From NCBI GenBank assembly GCA_002422795.1, contig DITJ01000023.1, positions 1-7,853 on the forward strand: DNA of 7,853 bases. Reading direction: 5' to 3'. The notes beneath the pieces are model-generated. The model made no database searches. It was not told where the DNA came from and worked only from the letters and a program-made list of their open reading frames with translations. Made by a program: the position numbers and the translations under genes. Origin of the DNA: Alphaproteobacteria bacterium UBA6187 (GTDB taxonomy: Bacteria > Pseudomonadota > Alphaproteobacteria > Rickettsiales > UBA6187). Positions 6,106-7,853 of the stretch are shown here, piece after piece; position 1 is the stretch's first letter; every line of letters starts with the position of its first letter.

Positions 6106-7125
6106 ATGGTGATCCCAATTAATATTAGCAAAATGACCTTTACACCCCTCCCACCCTCCGCCATAAAGCAAGCCCATAACCGCATTGCGCCTTATATAAG
6201 GCGCACTCCGCTCATGGAGTCCAGCCTCTTAAATAACATGCTTGGCCATGACATTATATTTAAAGTGGAAGGCTTCCAGAAAATAGGTGCATTTAAGTTC
6301 CGTGGCGCGTTAAATGCGCTGCTTTCCTTAAAAGAAAAAGGTGAGCTCCCAAAAGAAGTGGTAACATTCAGTTCCGGCAACCACGCGCAAGGTGTAGCAC
6401 TGGCTGGAAAATTGCTTGGCGTTAATACTACTATTTTAATGACCCAGTCATCATCCCCCATAAAACAACAGGCCACTCGTAGTTATGGCGCAAATTTAAT
6501 TACAACACCTACACGCCAGGAAGCTGAGGCAAAAACTAAAGAACTAGCAGAGCAAGGTGCTTATTTTATCCATCCATTCGATAATGATATGGTAATAGCA
6601 GGCCAGGGAACTGCATGTTTAGAAGCTTTGGAAGATGGAGTGAAACCTAATGCAATATTCGGCACATGCGGTGGTGGTGGCTGGCTTTCTGGCACATATC
6701 TTGCATCACGGCTGCTTGCGCCTGATTCCTTGGTTTTTGCAGGTGAGCCGCTAAATGCCAATGATGCAAGCCAGTCTTATAAAACCGGAAATATCGTAAA
6801 ATTTGAAAATGCACCTAAATCAATTGCTGATGGCGCACTTAGCCTATGCTTGTCCCCACGTACATTCCATTATTTAAAACAGCTAAATGGTTTTTATGAA
6901 GTGACAGAAGAAGAAATAATATATTGGACACAATGGCTTAGCCATTTATTAAAAACCACCGTGGAACCATCTTCAGCAGTTGCAATGGCGGCTGCGCATA
7001 AATGGCTTAAAACACAAAAAACCAGACAGCGAGTTTTAGTTATGCTATCAGGCGGGAATGTAGCGCCGGAAACTTACCGCATGGTGTGGGAGAATAATTA
7101 TCTGGATAGGCTGCCAGGAATATGA
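6106..7125 (+). CDS. PLP-dependent serine/threonine dehydratase or serine racemase
   Basis: This is a fold-type II PLP enzyme of the tryptophan-synthase-beta superfamily, acting on L-serine or L-threonine in the cytosol (deamination to pyruvate or 2-oxobutanoate, or serine racemisation). The 339 residues are a single catalytic domain without the C-terminal ACT-like regulatory domain of biosynthetic IlvA. Visible sites: PLP lysine Lys64 in GAFKFRGA; substrate loop SSGNHAQG at 89-96; PLP phosphate loop GGGG at 189-192; metal-site pattern Glu214, Ala218, Asp220 in GEPLNANDASQS, with the spacing of the eukaryotic serine racemase divalent-cation site; and C-terminal SGGN. The ATG at 6106 adds nine residues before Met10 (6133), which starts closer to the usual family N-terminus; neither has a strong Shine-Dalgarno. 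It stands alone after two hairpins and ends 1 nt from the convergent antitoxin frame. Which reaction dominates cannot be decided from sequence. Confidence 0.92.
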   Translation: MVIPINISKMTFTPLPPSAIKQAHNRIAPYIRRTPLMESSLLNNMLGHDIIFKVEGFQKIGAFKFRGALNALLSLKEKGELPKEVVTFSSGNHAQGVALAGKLLGVNTTILMTQSSSPIKQQATRSYGANLITTPTRQEAEAKTKELAEQGAYFIHPFDNDMVIAGQGTACLEALEDGVKPNAIFGTCGGGGWLSGTYLASRLLAPDSLVFAGEPLNANDASQSYKTGNIVKFENAPKSIADGALSLCLSPRTFHYLKQLNGFYEVTEEEIIYWTQWLSHLLKTTVEPSSAVAMAAAHKWLKTQKTRQRVLVMLSGGNVAPETYRMVWENNYLDRLPGI

Positions 7126-7126
7126 A

Positions 7127-7462
7127 TTACGGTCTATTTTCGAGCCATTGCCGTAAAACGCCGTTAATTTCTGTTTGCCACCCAGTTCCATGTGCGCGAA
7201 ACTCCTTAACAATATCGGCATCAAGACGTATTGATATACTGACTTTGTTATTATCCTTTTGAGGCCTGCCACGCGATTTCAAAATAGCATTCTTAGCCTC
7301 TTCTGGAAGCCCTTCAATGCCATACATTACCGGTATTATTTTATAGATTCCACTAGTTTGAATGTATGCCACAACCGCAGGATCAACAGGAATAAGGTTT
7401 TTAAAGGACTTGCGGAACGTGGAAAGTCTACAATGGACTGGTTCTTTGGGTTTAAGCTGCAT
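7127..7462 (-). CDS. BrnA-like antitoxin, chimeric N-terminus (probable remnant)
   Basis: The C-terminal half is a ribbon-helix-helix antitoxin of the BrnA type: RGRPQKDNNKVSISIRLDAD, then DIVKEFRAHGTGWQTEINGVLRQWL (residues about 64-107, split here by one overlap at AD). BrnA binds DNA and neutralises the BrnT RNase-like toxin. The open frame gives 111 residues, but residues 1 to about 45 are antisense to the IS982 transposase on the plus strand and do not look like BrnA. The credible antitoxin part is therefore 7127 to about 7327, where an internal Met46 could start a 66-residue product, though no Shine-Dalgarno precedes it. BrnT normally lies just upstream of brnA; here that place is taken by the transposase remnant, so the toxin is lost. 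It converges tail-to-tail with the dehydratase. Whether any product is made is unknown. Confidence 0.6.
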   Translation of the reverse strand: MQLKPKEPVHCRLSTFRKSFKNLIPVDPAVVAYIQTSGIYKIIPVMYGIEGLPEEAKNAILKSRGRPQKDNNKVSISIRLDADIVKEFRAHGTGWQTEINGVLRQWLENRP

Positions 7463-7853
7463 ATTGTTATCAATAATAAAGGCCAGATAGTGGCCGCAAA
7501 GATTACTAAAGGCAACGTCAATGACCGAACTCCAGTAGCCGATTTAACAAAGGATTTACAAGGGGTTGTCGCTGCTGACAAAGGCTATCTCTCAAAAGAA
7601 TTATTTGCCAAACTCCACCAACAAGGATTAAAGTTGCTTACAGGCATACGTAAAGATATGTAAAATTATCTCATGCCAGTCTATGACAAAGTTATCTTAC
7701 GAAAAAGATTCCTGGTTGAAACCGTCTTTGAGAAACTAAAAATAGGCATGAACATCGAACACACAAGACACCGCTCCCCAGCAAATGCACTGATTAACTG
7801 GCTTTCAGCCCTTGTCGCTTACCAAACTGCTACCAATAAACCAGCCCTGAAAT
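7329..7853 (+). pseudogene. IS982-family transposase remnant, 5'-truncated with internal stop
   Basis: The translated plus strand matches the DDE catalytic half of IS982-family transposases: YYFIDSTSLNVCHNRRINR at the first Asp (codon 7346-7348), FKGLAERGKS, WFFGFKLHIVIN, KGNVNDRTPV, AADKGYLSK with the second Asp (7577-7579), and LLTGIRKDM. A TAA at 7661-7663 then interrupts the frame. Beyond it the same frame continues as NYLMPVYDKVILRKRFLVET with the third catalytic Glu (7718-7720), then HTRHRSPANALINWLSALVAY, to the window end. The stop probably arose from an AAA lysine codon. Roughly the first 110 residues of a full-length (about 290-300 aa) transposase are missing; upstream DNA reads as the antitoxin on the other strand. 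An upstream ATG at 7259 merely extends the frame through antitoxin DNA. The C-terminal end probably lies just outside the window. The enzyme cannot be active as encoded. Confidence 0.85.

Noticed and set aside
7259..7333. ATG at 7259 as the true start of the transposase
   Set aside because: The first 25 or so codons are antisense to the antitoxin and do not match IS982 transposases; the match begins at YYFIDST.

Overview
The window looks like a chromosomal segment of an AT-rich, probably host-associated or reduced-genome alphaproteobacterium. The support is the ribosomal-protein block rpsF-rpsR-rplI followed by dnaB, the long charged tail on L9, the AT-rich spacers, and repeat units of the CGTCATTGCGAGG and CGTCATTCCCC types that are common in Rickettsiales-like genomes. 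The lineage is an inference; no rRNA or other phylogenetic marker is present to settle it.

Layout. Positions 1-309 hold no convincing gene but carry a small dispersed repeat (about 81-114) and a possible promoter for prfC. prfC (310-1926, +) encodes peptide-chain release factor 3. It converges on dnaB (2152-3657, -), the replicative helicase. A 429-bp spacer (3658-4086) holds a 99-bp imperfect palindrome and the rho-independent terminator of the next operon. That operon, all on the minus strand and transcribed right to left, is rpsF (S6), rpsR (S18, overlapping rpsF by 1 nt) and rplI (L9). The rpsR-rplI gap is filled by an inverted pair of heptamer arrays. A 189-bp AT-rich divergent region separates rpsF from yggT (5646-5936, +), a small two-helix membrane protein. 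The yggT-dehydratase gap contains two strong hairpins, one overlapping the yggT stop and one a perfect 24-bp inverted repeat. A fold-type II PLP enzyme (serine/threonine dehydratase or serine racemase, 6106-7125, +) follows.

The right end is degraded mobile and toxin-antitoxin DNA. A BrnA-like antitoxin frame (minus) ends 1 nt after the dehydratase stop. Its N-terminal part runs antisense into an IS982-family transposase remnant (plus) that lacks its N-terminal region and has an in-frame stop before the third catalytic residue. No BrnT toxin is seen, so this is best read as a TA locus broken by IS-associated rearrangement.

Most of the window is ordinary translation and replication housekeeping. 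I found no evidence of a new defence or biosynthetic system. The items most worth checking are the several independent hairpin or palindromic elements in nearly every intergenic space, and the chimeric antitoxin/transposase junction.
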